Shown: in pieces, positions 62,923-64,000 of the stretch
Position numbering within the stretch: position 1 is the first letter of the stretch
Layout of the letters: every line of letters begins with the position of its first letter
The notes under the pieces: model-generated
Told to the model about the DNA's origin: nothing
What the model saw: only the letters and a program-made list of their open reading frames with translations
The model's database searches: none
Assembly (NCBI RefSeq): GCF_900163865.1
Contig: NZ_FUKU01000036.1
Location: 36,664-100,663, forward strand
Source: Sphingobacterium sp. JB170
GTDB taxonomy: Bacteria > Bacteroidota > Bacteroidia > Sphingobacteriales > Sphingobacteriaceae
DNA length: 64,000 bases
Direction of reading: 5' to 3'
Program-made: the position numbers and the translations under genes

Positions 62923-62961
62923 ATAAAAACCAAGAGGGGCTTTGCCCCTCTTGGTTTTTAT
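62923..62961. terminator. Bidirectional terminator, 18-bp perfect stem
   Basis: Arms 62923-62940 and 62944-62961 pair perfectly around a TTT loop. It ends the TlpA gene (+), and the pfkA stop codon (62958-62960, minus) lies in its arm. Confidence 0.9.
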
Positions 62962-63932
62962 AAAGAAAGAATCTCGACGATTCGTGTGAGGTTTTCGTTG
63001 ACTTTGTCAATGTGTTTAATAGCTTTCCCAAAAGGCGTGTACGTGACCTGCCCACAGATTATACCGGCCATCTCACCCTTGCGACCTTCGAGAAGCCCTT
63101 CAACTGAAGCAACCCCCAATCGACTCGCTAATACGCGATCCATACATGTTGGCTTTCCGCCACGCTGTATGTGCCCAAGTATCGATAGGCGCACGTCGTA
63201 ATGCGGGAAATTTTCTTGTATTTTCTCTGCTACGACTAAACCACCTTCTTCATCCCCTTCTGCCACAATGATGATGCGTGAGGACTTGTTTTTTCGCGTT
63301 TTGTCTAAACGCTTCATGATCGCGTCGTAATCAACCTTCAATTCTGGGATTAATACAGCCTCGGCTCCAGTGCTTATTCCCGAACGTAGTGCGATGAGGC
63401 CTGAATCTCGACCCATTACTTCGACAACAAAGAGTCTATCATGTGATTCAGCCGTATCTCTGATCTTATCAACGGCATCCACGACGGTGTTGATCGCTGT
63501 ATCGTAGCCTATTGTAAAATCGGTACCCGCTAGATCATTATCGATTGTTCCAGGTATTCCCATAACAGGTATGTCAAATTCTTCGATAAACTTAGAGGCA
63601 CCGGTAAAGGTACCGTCTCCGCCGATCACAACCAACGCATCAATTTCGAGAGTTTGAATCTTTTCAAATGCTTTTTGACGACCTTCGTATGTTCTGAATT
63701 CGTCACTTCTGGCCGTTTTTAATACGGTTCCGCCACGTTGAATAATGTTTGCTACAGATTTGGCATCCATTGGAATGATGTCTCCATTCACAAGGCCGTC
63801 AAATCCACGGCGAACTCCAAATACGTTTAAATTATTATAAAGTCCGGCTCGAACAACCGCACGTATAGCGGCATTCATTCCTGGTGCGTCACCACCTGAA
63901 GTTAATACTGCAATATTTTTTATCGTCTTCAT
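62958..63932 (-). CDS. pfkA: ATP-dependent 6-phosphofructokinase
   Basis: The 324-residue glycolytic kinase makes fructose 1,6-bisphosphate. Motifs GGDAPGMNAAIRAVV (ATP site), VIGGDGTFTGA, PGTIDNDLAGTDFTIG (catalytic Asp and substrate loop), EVMGRDSGLIAL and LGHIQRGGKPT identify it as the PfkA (ATP-type) family, and the GGDGT Gly favours ATP rather than pyrophosphate. Length matches. The region beyond the ATG to the window end shows no further gene. The stop codon is inside the shared terminator. Confidence 0.97.
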   Translation of the reverse strand: MKTIKNIAVLTSGGDAPGMNAAIRAVVRAGLYNNLNVFGVRRGFDGLVNGDIIPMDAKSVANIIQRGGTVLKTARSDEFRTYEGRQKAFEKIQTLEIDALVVIGGDGTFTGASKFIEEFDIPVMGIPGTIDNDLAGTDFTIGYDTAINTVVDAVDKIRDTAESHDRLFVVEVMGRDSGLIALRSGISTGAEAVLIPELKVDYDAIMKRLDKTRKNKSSRIIIVAEGDEEGGLVVAEKIQENFPHYDVRLSILGHIQRGGKPTCMDRVLASRLGVASVEGLLEGRKGEMAGIICGQVTYTPFGKAIKHIDKVNENLTRIVEILSL

Positions 63933-64000
63933 ATTGTTTAGATTGTTATTTCGTTTTAAAAATTTCTATTCCTTTTTTTAAGTAATCCGCATAGGATGCG

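Overview
The window looks like a chromosomal segment of a Bacteroidota bacterium, most likely family Sphingobacteriaceae. The evidence is the Bacteroidota promoter type (a TAnnTTTG -7 element, seen upstream of many genes), weak ribosome binding sites, SusC/TonB-type receptors, DUF4293, DUF4374 and TlpA/DUF4369 proteins, a 640-residue NagB-LmbE fusion and a PafA-type phosphatase. The genus cannot be fixed from the sequence. There is no rRNA, CRISPR array, insertion sequence, prophage or replication origin. Gene density is high, and nearly every convergent gene pair is separated by a strong hairpin.

Region by region. 0.2-4.4 kb: GMC dehydrogenase with its small subunit, MiaE-like tRNA hydroxylase, luciferase-like monooxygenase. 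4.5-7.7 kb: dicarboxylate/amino-acid symporter, rlmN, VanZ-like protein. 8.0-12.6 kb: PadR regulator, PspC membrane protein and an outer-membrane beta-barrel protein, probably one envelope-stress operon with a palindromic operator. 12.8-16.3 kb: LOG-family hydrolase, secreted beta-propeller, murF, Rrf2 regulator. 16.3-22.5 kb (minus strand): pafA-like phosphatase, uvrA, xseB, xseA. 22.8-31.2 kb: beta-lactamase-fold hydrolase overlapping an M19 dipeptidase, radA, TlpA-like protein, methionine aminotransferase, nagB-LmbE fusion.

31.3-37.5 kb is the most distinctive accessory locus. An AraC-family regulator is divergent from TonB receptor, DUF4374 lipoprotein and PepSY membrane protein genes. 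This is the gene content of the Bacteroides Xus xenosiderophore system. The shared promoter region carries two near-identical boxes exactly 30 bp apart, and a 17-bp hairpin sits between the second and third genes.

37.6-64 kb is mostly housekeeping: holin-like membrane protein, DUF2147, orphan ABC permease, kbl, typA, Rieske protein, a racemase-like protein lacking both catalytic cysteines, Dcp peptidase, MsbA-like exporter with truA, DUF4293, ung, a DUF6695-like protein with an Lrp regulator, sufBCD, tRNA-Gly(GCC), a COG2509 flavoprotein, a lemA-TPM-TPM operon, a TlpA/DUF4369 protein and pfkA.

No wholly unknown multi-gene system is evident. The points most worth following are the Xus-like locus and its paired operator, the cysteine-less racemase homologue, the recurrent TAnnTTTG-N4-start arrangement that predicts leaderless mRNAs, the promoters embedded in or abutting terminators, the 50-bp perfect palindrome at 37588-37637, and the GH3 remnant fused to a beta-lactamase domain.
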